Counted from the first letter of the stretch, positions 34,898 to 46,508 are shown. The stretch: DNA of 64,000 nucleotides from Sinosporangium album (GCF_900100605.1 NZ_FNCN01000016.1:1-64000), one strand, 5' to 3'. The notes: generated from the sequence alone by a model not told the origin. Numbers and translations: made by a program.

Positions 34898-35098
34898 GTG
34901 GCGCAGGGCACCGTCAAATGGTTCAACGCGGACAAGGGCTACGGCTTCATCGCGGTCGACGGTGGTAAGGATGTGTTCGTCCATTACTCGGCGATCTTGA
35001 TGGACGGTTATCGAGCACTTGAGCAAGGTCAGCGCGTCGAGTTCGAGATCACCCAGGGCCAGAAGGGGCCTCAGGCTGAATCCGTACGCACTGTCTGA
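34898..35098 (+). CDS. cspA: Cold-shock protein, single CSD
   Basis: This 66-residue RNA/DNA-binding protein has the two RNP motifs KGYGFIAV and DVFVHYSAI and the CSD start [10 protein letters not shown]. It acts as an RNA chaperone. The GTG start at 34898 is supported by AAGAGGAG eight bases upstream. The long leader is typical for temperature-responsive regulation of this family. Its length (66) is that of the standard actinobacterial CspA. Confidence 0.96.
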   Translation: MAQGTVKWFNADKGYGFIAVDGGKDVFVHYSAILMDGYRALEQGQRVEFEITQGQKGPQAESVRTV

Positions 35099-35676
35099 CT
35101 TGGCTGTCGTTCAGCAAGAGCGTCGCGAGATCCGATAGATCACACGGCAACGCAGTCCGTGAGGATCTATCGGCGCCTCGTTGACTCGAACATCGGGCCC
35201 GGTTCATGCGCACCCCGCGCGAACCGGGCCCCATGCATGCGACACCTGAGAGCCTCCCTCGCGCCCGAGTCGGGTCACGTTCAGCGGACCGGATTTCGGA
35301 TCGGCGCTCGGCCCGGCCCTTCGCCTTGACCGGGCCTCCTGGTCTCCGCGGCCTCCTCCTGGGGGTCGGATCCGTTCCGGGGGCCTGATCCGCCGTGAGC
35401 AACGGCGGATGGGCCTTCAGCGTCTGGAATCGCCTTCACGTGGCTGCCGCCCTGCCGTGCCGCCCTGCCGTGCCGCCCTGCCGTACCGCCCTGCCGTACC
35501 GCCCTGCCGTGCCGCCCTGCCGTACCGCTCCCCGTCTCGGGACGACTTTCCGGCCCGTCTCCCGGCGTGCCCCCCGAGGGCGGGGAGCGTGGCGTTTGGG
35601 CATGAGGTGGGAGGAATAGGACGTGGCCTGGATGTGAATTCTTGCGAGCGTTTGGGGCAGGTCAGGGGGGATGGAG
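35099..35676. other. Intergenic region cspA to groEL with 13-bp repeats
   Basis: Nothing coding is visible. Features are a low-complexity tandem array at 35444-35528 and, at its end, the two CIRCE operators (listed separately). Confidence 0.5.
35444..35528. repeat. 13-bp tandem repeat upstream of groEL
   Basis: About six copies of a 13-base unit CCGCCCTGCCGTG, with CCGCCCTGCCGTA variants, lie head to tail. The array does not keep a gene and may be a slippage product. Confidence 0.8.
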
Positions 35677-35703
35677 CTTGCACTCTCAAGGGTAGAGTGC
35701 TAA
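35677..35703 (+). promoter_or_regulatory. CIRCE element 1 (HrcA operator)
   Basis: CTTGCACTC, nine bases, GAGTGCTAA closely matches the CIRCE consensus TTAGCACTC-N9-GAGTGCTAA. HrcA binds it and represses chaperone genes until heat stress. TTGCAC within it could also serve as the -35 element of the groEL promoter. Confidence 0.92.
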
Positions 35704-35711
35704 ACAGTTCG

Positions 35712-37493
<1,782 letters not shown>

Positions 37494-37515
37494 GTCCTTT
37501 CTCTCAGCCTTCTAG

Positions 37516-37548
37516 AAAAGGTGGCCCCCGGCACCGGGGCCACCTTTT
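37516..37548 (+). terminator. Rho-independent terminator of groEL
   Basis: AAAAGGTGGCCCC pairs perfectly with GGGGCCACCTTTT over a 7-base loop, 22 bases past the stop, with a T-rich end. Confidence 0.92.
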
Positions 37549-37728
37549 CTCGCATTGTGGGTCTCGTCATGGGGGTCGGCACGCCCCCGACCCTCACGAT
37601 TCAGGCCATCGGTCACCCTCGGTGAGGGTTCCCGGCGTGGCCGAAACCGCCCGCCGACTGCCCTCCGTAGGCACGCCTCCCGTGGGCGTGAGCCGTACGG
37701 GCACGGGCTGCCGCTGCGCGAGCGGCCG

Positions 37729-39822
37729 TCAGTCCCGCAGGAGGGCGGGCAGGGGCGTCGCGTGGACGACGGTGAGGGAGGTGACGGCTCTGGTCAGGGC
37801 GACGTAGAGCCGGGCGAGGCCACGCTCTTCGGCGGCGGCGATGTCGGCGGGTTCGACGACGATGACGTGGTCGTATTCGAGGCCCTTGGCGAGGCCGGCG
37901 GGGACGAGGGTGAGCCGGTGGTCGTCGTGGGCGTCGGGGGTGAGCACGGTGTGGGGCTGCCCGGCCTCGGTGAGTGCGGTGGAGAGGGCGGGGAGGCTGT
38001 GGTCGGCCGCGATGAGGCCGATGGAGCCTTCGCGGGTGAGGACGTGGGTGACGGTGCCGGTGAGGGTGTCGGCGAGGGCTTCGGGGGCGGGGGCCTCGTG
38101 CACGCTGAGTGAGCCGGCGCCGGGGCGCAGTGACTGCGGGGGCGCGAGGTCGGGGGCGACGGCGGGGAGCAGTCTGGCCGCGTAGTCGAGGATCTCGCGG
38201 GGCACGCGGAATCCGAGGGTCAGTTCGGTGACGGTGCCGTCGTCGATGTCGAGGTGGGTGAGCACCTCCTTCCACGACCGGGTGGACCAGGGGGTGGTGC
38301 CTTGGGCGAGGTCGCCGAGCACGGTGGCGGAGCCGTTGCGGCAGCGGCGGCCGAGGGCGCGCAGTTGCATGGGGGAGAGGTCTTGGGCTTCGTCGACGAT
38401 GAGGTGGCCGATGGAGGCCGGCCGGTCGATGAGGTCGGCCAGCTCGTCGAGGAGCGACGCGTCGGCCACGGTCCAGCGGGCGGTCTTCCAGGAGCGCGGG
38501 AGTCTGCGCTGAAGTAGAAGGTCGCGTTCGTCCGGGGTGAGGGTGTCGCGGGAGGCAGCGGCCAGGAAGTCGGCGTCGGTGAACAGCCGATGCAGCACCT
38601 GTTCGGGGGTGAGCTTGGGCCACACCTGGTCGACGAGGCGCTTGACCGGCTGTGATCGCGTGACGGAGTCGTGCACCCGGTCGTCGGGGGATCCGCCTCT
38701 GCGTTCCATGCCGACGAGTACGGCGTGGGCCAGCCGCCGGGCGAGCGCCGTACGGCCTGGGCCGTAGCGGGTGGTGCCGCGCAGGCCGGCCACGATTTCG
38801 CGGACTTCGTAGTCGGCGACGCGGTAGCGGTGGGCGCCTTTGCTGAACACCAGTCCCTCGGAGGGTTTGACGACGTGCAGCCAGAGTGCGCGGCGCAGGA
38901 CGTCGGCCATGCGGGGGTCGCTTTTGAGGGCGGCGATGGCCGGGTCTTCGGGTGTCGTGTGGCCGCCGAGGAGGTCGACGACGGTGGTCTGGCCTACTTT
39001 GACCTCGCCGAGGGCGGGGAGGACGGAGGAGATGTAGGAGAGGAATGCCCGGTTGGGGCCGACGATCACCACTCCGGAGCGGGTGAGGCGTTCTCGATGG
39101 GTGAAGAGCAGGTAGGCGGCCCGGTGGAGGCCGACCGCGGTCTTCCCGGTGCCCGGTGCGCCTTGGACGCAGATGGTCTGCGCGAGGTTGGAGCGTACGA
39201 TCTCGTCCTGGTCCGGCTGGATGGTCGCGACGATGTCGCGCATCGGGCCGGTGCGGGGTCGTTCGATCTCCTCGGTGAGGATGCGGGAGGGGCCCAGGGG
39301 TTCGCCTTGGGTGAGTGGCTCGTCCTCGAAGGCGGTGATCTCTCCGCCTCTGTAGCCGAAACGCCGCCGTAGCGCGACTCCCATGGGGTCGCTCGGCCCG
39401 GCCTGGTAGAACGCGCGGGACACGGGGGCGCGCCAGTCGATGACCAGCGGTCTGCTCGCCTGGTCGTGGACGTGGCGGCGGCCGACGTAGAGCGTGGTGG
39501 GCAGGTCGTCGTCGGCGTCGCGGTCGAGCCGCCCGAAGAACAGCGGCGTGTCGGGGTGGTCGGCGAGTGCGGCGACGCGCTGGTCGAGGAGGAAGCGCAG
39601 CGTCTGCTCCGATACCCAGTCGGCCGCCGCGTCGGAGGACAGCGACTGGGCGTGTTCGCGCATGGTGCGGAGCGCTTCCCGGGACCGTGTGAGGTGGGCG
39701 CGTTCCGCGGTGAGCACGGCGTCCTCGGCGCCGGTTTCCGCGGGTGCGGCGCCATATGCAGGGGACGGCGGCGGGCTTTGCGGGTTTTCGGGTATGTCGG
39801 GGGCGAGTCGATGTCCGGACAC
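37729..39822 (-). CDS. helD: HelD-like RNA polymerase-associated ATPase
   Basis: This 697-residue UvrD-like ATPase has an N-terminal coiled-coil-type region (AERAHLTRSREALRTMREHA), then Walker A in GAPGTGKTAVGLH after the Q-motif QTICVQ. Walker B is in HLIVDEAQDLSPMQLRAL and a C-terminal motif is VALTRAVTSLTVVH. The layout matches HelD/HelR, which pries stalled RNA polymerase off DNA and, in some actinobacteria, displaces rifamycins. GTG 39822 is the start, with GAGGAGAGGA upstream. I saw no rifamycin-associated palindrome upstream, so resistance function is not supported by regulation. Confidence 0.9.
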   Translation of the reverse strand: MSGHRLAPDIPENPQSPPPSPAYGAAPAETGAEDAVLTAERAHLTRSREALRTMREHAQSLSSDAAADWVSEQTLRFLLDQRVAALADHPDTPLFFGRLDRDADDDLPTTLYVGRRHVHDQASRPLVIDWRAPVSRAFYQAGPSDPMGVALRRRFGYRGGEITAFEDEPLTQGEPLGPSRILTEEIERPRTGPMRDIVATIQPDQDEIVRSNLAQTICVQGAPGTGKTAVGLHRAAYLLFTHRERLTRSGVVIVGPNRAFLSYISSVLPALGEVKVGQTTVVDLLGGHTTPEDPAIAALKSDPRMADVLRRALWLHVVKPSEGLVFSKGAHRYRVADYEVREIVAGLRGTTRYGPGRTALARRLAHAVLVGMERRGGSPDDRVHDSVTRSQPVKRLVDQVWPKLTPEQVLHRLFTDADFLAAASRDTLTPDERDLLLQRRLPRSWKTARWTVADASLLDELADLIDRPASIGHLIVDEAQDLSPMQLRALGRRCRNGSATVLGDLAQGTTPWSTRSWKEVLTHLDIDDGTVTELTLGFRVPREILDYAARLLPAVAPDLAPPQSLRPGAGSLSVHEAPAPEALADTLTGTVTHVLTREGSIGLIAADHSLPALSTALTEAGQPHTVLTPDAHDDHRLTLVPAGLAKGLEYDHVIVVEPADIAAAEERGLARLYVALTRAVTSLTVVHATPLPALLRD

Positions 39823-40057
39823 GCGTCCTCTCCTCAGGCGTGATGGTGAACGGTCATGGAGGGGAAACTCGCCAGATTACTCGTGTCGTCCGGATGGGTT
39901 CCACCTGTTATTTGCCATGCCGTACTCGAACTGTGACTTTTGGGCCTCGTGAGCGCTGATCGTGTTCGGCCAGGTCAGAGGAGTTGTGTGGATGGGTGCT
40001 CAAAGATGGGCGGAAAAGGCGAACTAAGAATTGCCCGGCGTGGGTAGATGACCGGGC

Positions 40058-40393
40058 GTGACACGTGCACAGGTAGGGATCTCTCCCGTCATACCGACCG
40101 TGGCGAGTCTCCTGCTTGCGGTCCTGTGGGGCTTCTCGGTGTTCGCGGGGTGGGGCCTGGAGGCGTTCTGTCCCATCGAGAAGAGGGACGGCGGTTGCTT
40201 CGCGCGGTTGGGCGTGGTTGCGGCGGTATCGAGTTTGTTCGCCATGGTTGCCGGATGCTGTACGGCGGCAGCCTGGTTGGCGCCCTCTGTCCGCCGTGAA
40301 GTCGCGCGCTTCCGCGTGGCCATCGGTGTGGCGATTGCCGCATGGGTGGCAGCGGAAGGCACACTGTTCATTGGCGGAATGCTCATTCAGTAG
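40058..40393 (+). CDS. Small three-helix membrane protein, unknown function
   Basis: This 111-residue protein has three hydrophobic segments: near 10-32 (IPTVASLLLAVLWGFSVFAG), 50-72 (LGVVAAVSSLFAMVAGCCTA) and 88-108 (GVAIAAWVAAEGTLFIGGML). A Cys pair could face the outside (EAFCPIEKRDGGC). The start is GTG 40058; a ribosome binding site is weak. No family is recognised, and it is not clearly linked to its neighbours. Confidence 0.6.
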   Translation: MTRAQVGISPVIPTVASLLLAVLWGFSVFAGWGLEAFCPIEKRDGGCFARLGVVAAVSSLFAMVAGCCTAAAWLAPSVRREVARFRVAIGVAIAAWVAAEGTLFIGGMLIQ

Positions 40394-40980
40394 CCATTCC
40401 CATACTAAGCGTGATTGTGTTCAGCCTCTCGCCAAGATTCGTGGAAAAAGGCGGGCAAGCCTGGTGAATTCAGCAGATCATGGGGTATGTCGCAAGCTGG
40501 TCATCAGACCAGGCGAGGGGGTGGTTCTCTTGTCCAAGATCCGTGGTATTTCGTGGACCTAGGTCGTGAGTACTTTTCATCCTCTGTCGCGAGCCGCTAT
40601 CGGCCATGACTCGAATGTGAGCGGACTTCACGAGAGTCGTTGTGACCGTTTACGCGGCCCGTGCATGGGGTGGGGAGTGCCTTAGGTGTACGCCCAGTGG
40701 CGTGTCCCGATGACACACCCGCGGGCGGCATATCGAGCGCCTTCATCCCCCGGCGAGTCGTACGGCATTGCCGAATCAGACCAGGTCAGCGGCCTGGCCG
40801 GGTCTCGGCGTGCCGTCGGTCGTGGGTGGGATGAAGCGTTTCCTCTTCACCGGAGTGTTCACCGGAGCGTCCGATATGACGTCCGATGTGATCGCGCTCT
40901 TGTGAAGTCGGCGAGGTCGATTCCGCATGCCCGGAACCGGGCGAGAACATGCTCAAACCCCGCTACCTATGCCCCGCTAC
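40394..40980. other. Intergenic region after the XPB gene
   Basis: Nothing coding is visible in these 587 bases. A 6-bp stem hairpin lies at 40497-40512 (CTGGTC-ATCA-GACCAG). A direct repeat of about 15 bases containing CCCGCTACCTATGCC lies at about 40959-40988 and reaches into the 3' end of the XPB gene, including its stop codon. Confidence 0.5.
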
Positions 40981-42627
40981 CTATGCCTCGTCCAGCACGT
41001 CGTCCGCGTCCACGATCCGGTAGGCGTAGCCCTGTTCGGCGAGGAACCGCTGCCGGTGGGCGGCGAAGTCCTGATCGACCGTGTCGCGGCTGACGACCGA
41101 GTAGAACCGTGCCCCGCCTCCGTCGGACTTGGGACGCAGCACCCGGCCGAGGCGCTGCGCCTCCTCCTGCCGGGAGCCGAAGGTGCCCGACACCTGGATC
41201 GCGACCGAGGCCTCCGGAAGGTCGATCGAGAAGTTCGCCACCTTGGAGACCACGAGCACCTGGATCTCCTTGTCGCGGAACGCCTGGAACAGCCGTTCGC
41301 GTTCGCGCACCCGCGTCTCCCCCTTGATCACCGGGGCGTCGAGGTGCTCGGCCAGCTCGTCGAGCTGGTCGATGTATTGCCCGATCACCAGCACCTGCTC
41401 GCCGAGATGCCGTCTGACCAGCGCCTCGGTGATGCGCATCTTGGTCGGTGTCGTCGCGCAGAACCGGTAGCGCTCCTCGGCCTCGGCCATTGCGTAGCTC
41501 AGCCGTTCGTCATCGGTCAGTGTGACCCTGACCTCGACACAGTCGGCCGGGGCGATCCACCCCTGGTTCTCCATCTCCTTCCACGGCGCGTCGTAGCGCT
41601 TGGGCCCGATCAAGGAGAAGACATCCCCTTCGCGGCCGTCCTCGCGGACCAGCGTCGCGGTCAGCCCGATACGCCGCCTCGCCTGCAGGTCGGCCGTCAT
41701 ACGGAAGATCGGGGCCGGCAGCAGGTGGACCTCGTCGTAGACGATGAGGCCCCAGTCGCGCGCGTCGAACAACTCCAGGTGGCGGTAGACGCCCTTCCTG
41801 CGCGTCGTCATCACCTGGTAGGTGGCGATGGTGACGGGCCGGATCTCCTTCTTCGAGCCGGTGTACTCGCCGATCTCGTCTTCCGTCAGCGACGTGCGGC
41901 GCAGCAGCTCCTGCTTCCACTGGTGGGCCGACACCGTGTTGGTGACCAGGATGAGCGTCGTGGCCGACGCGCGGGCCATGGCCGCGGCGCCCACGATCGT
42001 CTTGCCCGCACCGCAGGGCAGCACGACAACGCCCGACCCGCCGTGCCAGAACGCGTCGGCGGCCTCGCGCTGGTAGGGGCGGAGCGTCCACCCCTCCTCG
42101 GCGAGGTCGATCGGGTGCCGCTCGCCGTCGACGTATCCGGCGAGGTCCTCGGCGGGCCACCCCAGCTTGAGCAGCGCCTGCTTCAGCGTGCCCCGCTCAC
42201 TCGGGTGCACCGCGACCGTGTCGGCGTCGACGCGTTCGCCCAGCATCGGGGCGATCTTCTTGGCCCGCAGCACCTCTTCCAGCACGGCGCGGTCGGTGCT
42301 GGTCAGCACCAGGCCGTGCACGGGGTGCTTCTCCAGCCGAAGTCTGCCGAACCGCGACATCGTCTCGGCCACGTCGACCAGCAGCGCGTGCGGCACCGGG
42401 TAGCGGCTGTGGGTGATCAGGGCGTCGACCACCTGCTCGGCGTCGTGTCCGGCCGCTCTGGCGTTCCACAGGGCGAGCGGCGTCACCCGGTAGGTGTGCA
42501 CATGCTCGGGGGCGCGCTCCAGCTCCGCGAACGGCGCGATCGCCTTGCGGCACTCGTCGGCCCTCTCGTGGTCGACTTCGAGGAGCAACGTCTTGTCCGA
42601 TTGGACGATCAGCGGGCCATCATTCAC
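40981..42627 (-). CDS. XPB-type DNA repair helicase
   Basis: This 548-residue superfamily-2 helicase has an N-terminal XPB damage-recognition-like domain (about 1-190). Walker A is PCGAGKT and the Walker B box is VYDEVHLLPAP. TATLVRED, the R-E-D-type motif of XPB, is visible, and motif VI is in RLGRVLRPKSDGG. Actinobacterial XPB (Rv0861c type) unwinds DNA 3' to 5' and is linked to nucleotide excision repair or another DNA process. It ends a minus-strand run with the DUF4190 protein and the WYL helicase-associated protein. Confidence 0.95.
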   Translation of the reverse strand: MNDGPLIVQSDKTLLLEVDHERADECRKAIAPFAELERAPEHVHTYRVTPLALWNARAAGHDAEQVVDALITHSRYPVPHALLVDVAETMSRFGRLRLEKHPVHGLVLTSTDRAVLEEVLRAKKIAPMLGERVDADTVAVHPSERGTLKQALLKLGWPAEDLAGYVDGERHPIDLAEEGWTLRPYQREAADAFWHGGSGVVVLPCGAGKTIVGAAAMARASATTLILVTNTVSAHQWKQELLRRTSLTEDEIGEYTGSKKEIRPVTIATYQVMTTRRKGVYRHLELFDARDWGLIVYDEVHLLPAPIFRMTADLQARRRIGLTATLVREDGREGDVFSLIGPKRYDAPWKEMENQGWIAPADCVEVRVTLTDDERLSYAMAEAEERYRFCATTPTKMRITEALVRRHLGEQVLVIGQYIDQLDELAEHLDAPVIKGETRVRERERLFQAFRDKEIQVLVVSKVANFSIDLPEASVAIQVSGTFGSRQEEAQRLGRVLRPKSDGGGARFYSVVSRDTVDQDFAAHRQRFLAEQGYAYRIVDADDVLDEA

Positions 42628-42726
42628 TGTGCGGACTCCAGGTCTGTACGGCTAACGCATATCCAACACCCGCGCCGACCGAATCAGTCCCGTTATCCGA
42701 AAAGACCCCGTGATCTTGGCGGTCGG

Positions 42727-43395
42727 TTAGTAAAACGTCAGCGCGAAGACGATCCACAAGACGAATCCCACGACCAAAAGCGCCGCGTTGGCGCCGATCG
42801 CGATCCACGCGCCCTTCAGGAGCCGCCGCGCGCTCGGCGGGTCCTGATCCGCTTTGTTCAAGGCGTTGATCGAGAGGATGAGTCCGATGATGCCACCGAT
42901 GCTGACCCAGCAGCTCAGCGCCAGGACGGCGCTGATCACCAGGGCGACGATGGCGTGTGTTCTGGGGCTGTTCGGATGGGGCTGCGGCGGGCCGTATCCG
43001 GAGTAGCCGTACTCAGTCGGCGGGCCGTAGGGGTTGCCGTAGTCCACGGGGCCGTGGCCGGACGGGTCGTATGGCTGGCCGTACGGCTGCGCCGCGTAGT
43101 CCGGCCGGCCGTAACCAGGGTGACCGTAACCGGGCTGCCCATAGTCGGGCTGACCGTAACCGGGTTGCCCGTAGTCCGGCTGACCGTAGTCCGGCTGACC
43201 GTAACCGGGCTCGTGGCCGTACGGCGTGCCGGGGTGCGGCGGGGGCGGGTGTCCCCCCGCCTCCGGGCCGTAGTGCGGGCCGGAGTCATAGGCGCGGGTG
43301 CGGGGCTGCTCGTGCGGCGAGCCGTACTGAGGCCCTGCGCCGTATGGACTGTTCCAAGGGTCGGGGTTGCCCTCAGGGGGCTGGCCGCTGTTCAC
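42727..43395 (-). CDS. DUF4190 membrane protein with Tyr/Gly/Pro-rich N-terminus
   Basis: This 222-residue protein has about 130 residues of low-complexity repeats of the type [17 protein letters not shown] and [12 protein letters not shown]. Two membrane segments follow ([20 protein letters not shown] and a C-terminal [17 protein letters not shown]). This is the DUF4190 arrangement common in actinobacteria, with unknown function. I chose GTG 43395 because GGAG precedes it. The repeats probably form a flexible cytoplasmic domain. It lies between two helicase-linked genes with gaps under 100 bases. Confidence 0.82.
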   Translation of the reverse strand: MNSGQPPEGNPDPWNSPYGAGPQYGSPHEQPRTRAYDSGPHYGPEAGGHPPPPHPGTPYGHEPGYGQPDYGQPDYGQPGYGQPDYGQPGYGHPGYGRPDYAAQPYGQPYDPSGHGPVDYGNPYGPPTEYGYSGYGPPQPHPNSPRTHAIVALVISAVLALSCWVSIGGIIGLILSINALNKADQDPPSARRLLKGAWIAIGANAALLVVGFVLWIVFALTFY

Positions 43396-43484
43396 GTGGC
43401 TCCGCTTCCTGTCGCCGTGAATGGATCGCACTTAGCACGATAGTCAACATGGGTGACAGCCAGCGCGGACCTGGGCGAAAGCGA

Positions 43485-45920
43485 TCAGTCGTTGATATCG
43501 GCGATTCCGGTGATGCGGTGAAGCTGGAAGCGGTGTACGGCCGCGCGCGTCTCATCGTAAGCCGTGAGATATCCGGCCTCGATGCGTGCCGGTTCGAGGA
43601 TGCGGCTGGAGGCGTTGCCCTGTGAGTCCAGGTAGCCGATCCACACCCGGGTGCCCTGCTTGATGGCCTCTTGCAGCGCGGCGATGGTCGCGGTCGACGG
43701 CGTGCGCGGCACCTGGCCCGCCGGCGCGCCGGTCGGTTTCCGCCGGGCCAGATGGGCCGCGTCCCCCGCCCGCATCGCGCGTACGGCCGCCGCCACGACC
43801 TCGGTGGACAGCCCGGAGAACGACGAGGTGACCTTCGCCGGCGGTGCCGCTTCGGCGCGGCGGGTGTCGAGCTGGGCGATGACCACATCGCCGTCGAGGG
43901 ACTCGGCCACCGGCGCGTATCCCATGGCGCGCAGGGCGTCGACCAGCGCGACCCGCGTGGTGCGCGAGGCGATGACCGTGGGGGCGAGCCGCCGCAGCCG
44001 CAGCGGGACGGAACGTTTGTCCGCCGTGACCTGGTCGAGGAGCGCGGGGTCGTCGCACCGGATGTAGGCCGATGCCGTACCGACCCGGATGCGTCCGTGG
44101 CGACGGGCGACATCGGAGACGAGGTAGGACAGCGGTTGCGGCACGGGCGTGGCCGAATGGCTTTCCAGCATGGACAGCAGATCGCCGGCGCTGTGCCCCG
44201 CGTCGAGAGCCCGGCGGATCGACTGCTCGCCGAACCTGTAGACCGTCGCCCCTCCGGTCGACTCGACATCGGCGGTGATCGCCAGCCAGCGGTTCAGCTC
44301 GGCGGTGAGCGGCCCGGGGGCGACAGCCGTGAGATCGGCCTGAAGCAGCACGTGATCGACGGGCTCGGGCAGCAGCGGGCCGAGCAGGTCGGCCGCGGAC
44401 CCGGGCTGCCGCCGCGCGCCGTTGCCCGCCGCGGCGGCCGGGCCGGCAGAGGCGCTCCGCAGCAGGGCCGCGCCATGCGCCGCCAGCGCGCCGAGGCCGG
44501 TGACCCCGAGCACCTCAGCCTCTTTGAGGGCGAACTCCACCAGCCGGTCGCGGTTGGGCTTGCGTCTGCGGGGCTGCTCCCAGGTCAGGCGGTCGAGCAC
44601 GGCGGCCGGGGCGGGAGCGAGGCCGCGTTCGGCGTCGGCCAGCACGCCGAGCGCCGCCGTACGCACCTCCGGAGCCGCGGAGCGGCGCAGATCCGGGTGG
44701 AGGGCGTTGAGCAGCCGGTCCCGGTCGTCCCGCTCACCGACCACGCCGGGCACCCGGTCGGTGGTCAACCACGCCGACGTGAGCACGGCCCAGCGGTCCT
44801 CGGTGCTCTTGACCCGCCACATGTCGTATGCCGTCGTGGGCAGCCAGTCGCCGTCCACCCCGCCGCCCGCCGCGATCAGGCCCGCGGCGAAGGCCACCTC
44901 GACCACCAGCGCGGCGACGGCCTCCGACACGTCGAGGAGCGTCGCGACGCGCTTCAGATCGCGTACGGCGAGGCCGCCCGTGCGCAGCACCCCCGGCGGG
45001 TCGAATCCCCACCTCTCACACAGGTCCTCCACGGAGCGGACAAAGGCGAACGCCTGTGCCGCCGCCGTACGGTCGGCGAGGTCAGGGTCGCGCCGCTTCC
45101 CCGTGAGCGGGGGCGGCTCGGGCGACAGGTCGCGGTGGAGCCGTCCACCGCGCAGGAACAGCCCGACCTCCTTGGGAAGGGCCACACTCTCGTCACCGGT
45201 GGCAGCCAGCAGCCCCCTGGCCAGAAGCTCCTCGATGGGGGACTTGGCCGAGGCCGCGGTCACCTCGCGCCGCGCGTTGGGCACCCTGCCGCTGGGCGGC
45301 CCCCAGGCGAGCTCGGCGAGGGCGGCGCGTGCCTGCGGCGAGACCTCCGCCACCAGGCGTTCGACGGTGCGGAGGTCGTCGAGGACCCCCGCGAGCCGCC
45401 CGCGGGCCGCCGCGGAGTCCGCGAAAGGGGCGGGCGTGCCCGCTCCCACATCGCGGATGATCGCCTCCAGCCGCTCCTGCGGATAGTGCCGGAACACCTC
45501 CACCGCCGGCGGGCCCAGCCCCGCCGGGCTCTCCAGTACCTCCCGCACGCCCGGCGCCACGTCGAGGGCCTCGCGCCTGCCGTACACCAGAGCCAGCGCG
45601 CACAGCCTGTCCACGGCGGCCGAGACGCGTGCCGCGAGCCCGGCGCTGCGGCCGTCGCCGGGGAGGGCGCGACTCAGGGAGCAGACCAGCGCGTCCAGGG
45701 AGGTGGGGCCGCAGTGAACGGTGAGTGTCTCCACCACGGCAAGCGTGAAGCGGTCAAGCCTGTCGAGCACGCGGCCGATCGCCGAGGGGCTCGTCGCCCG
45801 CGCCGCCAGCCCCGCGAGGTGGGCGGGCACGGGTGTGACCAGCTCAGGGCGCGCCGAAGTGAGAGCGCACAACTGCTCGTCATCGCGCTCACGCAACCAT
45901 TGAATGAACTCGTCGCTCAC
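43485..45920 (-). CDS. Helicase-associated protein with C-terminal WYL domain
   Basis: This 811-residue protein begins MSDEFIQWLRERDDEQLCAL and has a winged-helix-like N-terminal part (RVLDRLDRFTLAVVETL). A central helicase-C3-type region includes DHVLLQADLTAVAPGPLTAE. A WYL-like C-terminus has VWIGYLDSQGNASSRILEPA and HRFQLHRITGIADI. Its actinobacterial relatives (Rv0862c type) sit next to XPB genes as here, and are thought to partner or regulate XPB. Residues 460-500 contain an Ala/Gly-rich linker. Direct function is unproven. Confidence 0.88.
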   Translation of the reverse strand: MSDEFIQWLRERDDEQLCALTSARPELVTPVPAHLAGLAARATSPSAIGRVLDRLDRFTLAVVETLTVHCGPTSLDALVCSLSRALPGDGRSAGLAARVSAAVDRLCALALVYGRREALDVAPGVREVLESPAGLGPPAVEVFRHYPQERLEAIIRDVGAGTPAPFADSAAARGRLAGVLDDLRTVERLVAEVSPQARAALAELAWGPPSGRVPNARREVTAASAKSPIEELLARGLLAATGDESVALPKEVGLFLRGGRLHRDLSPEPPPLTGKRRDPDLADRTAAAQAFAFVRSVEDLCERWGFDPPGVLRTGGLAVRDLKRVATLLDVSEAVAALVVEVAFAAGLIAAGGGVDGDWLPTTAYDMWRVKSTEDRWAVLTSAWLTTDRVPGVVGERDDRDRLLNALHPDLRRSAAPEVRTAALGVLADAERGLAPAPAAVLDRLTWEQPRRRKPNRDRLVEFALKEAEVLGVTGLGALAAHGAALLRSASAGPAAAAGNGARRQPGSAADLLGPLLPEPVDHVLLQADLTAVAPGPLTAELNRWLAITADVESTGGATVYRFGEQSIRRALDAGHSAGDLLSMLESHSATPVPQPLSYLVSDVARRHGRIRVGTASAYIRCDDPALLDQVTADKRSVPLRLRRLAPTVIASRTTRVALVDALRAMGYAPVAESLDGDVVIAQLDTRRAEAAPPAKVTSSFSGLSTEVVAAAVRAMRAGDAAHLARRKPTGAPAGQVPRTPSTATIAALQEAIKQGTRVWIGYLDSQGNASSRILEPARIEAGYLTAYDETRAAVHRFQLHRITGIADIND

Positions 45921-46109
45921 TCATTCCATGGTAGGAGGAACGGGACGCAGGCCAACCATCGCAATAGGGAGAGCATGCGCTTATCGTGGAGATCGGGGAT
46001 GGAGGGGCGCGGATCCCAATTCGGGGTTGATTCGACGGTCGCTCAATGCCTCGTGTGGGCATAACCTACATCCATTCACTTTCACGACAGTCTGAACGAG
46101 GTCACCCCT

Positions 46110-46508
46110 GTGCCGAGTGGCAAGGTCAAGTGGTACGACGCCGACAAGGGATTCGGCTTCCTCACCCGCGACGACGGCGGTGAGGTCTTCGTCCATTCCT
46201 CCGCACTCCCCAGCGGGGTCGACTCCCTTAAGCCCGGCCAGAAGGTCGAGTTCGGTGTGGCCGAGGGACGCCGCGGCCAACAGGCGCTTTCCGTGCGCGT
46301 CCTCGAACAGCCCCCGACACTGGCCAAGGCTCCCAGGGCCAAGGGAAAGCGGAAAAAGCCCGACGAGATGGTCGTCATCGTTGAAGATTTGATCAAGCTT
46401 TTGGACGCGATCTCCACGTCCTACCAGAAGGGCAAGCACCCCGACGCCACGCACGCGCACAAGATCGCGACGGTGCTCCGCGCGGTGGCGGACGACCTGG
46501 AGGGCTGA
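46110..46508 (+). CDS. Cold-shock protein with C-terminal extension
   Basis: This 132-residue protein has an N-terminal CSD (GKVKWYDADKGFGFLTRDDG, RNP2 at VFVHSSAL) of about 66 residues. An extra ~60 residues follow: a basic patch RAKGKRKKPDE and a helical segment (VVIVEDLIKLLDAIS, then HAHKIATVLRAVADDLEG). Most CspA proteins end after the CSD. The extension may give dimerisation or nucleic-acid binding. The GTG start follows GAACGAGG about eight bases earlier. It is divergent from the helicase-associated gene. Confidence 0.92.
   Translation: MPSGKVKWYDADKGFGFLTRDDGGEVFVHSSALPSGVDSLKPGQKVEFGVAEGRRGQQALSVRVLEQPPTLAKAPRAKGKRKKPDEMVVIVEDLIKLLDAISTSYQKGKHPDATHAHKIATVLRAVADDLEG

Noticed and set aside
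39823-40057. Rifamycin-associated element upstream of the HelD-like gene
   Set aside because: No long G/C-rich palindrome of the expected type is visible in this stretch.
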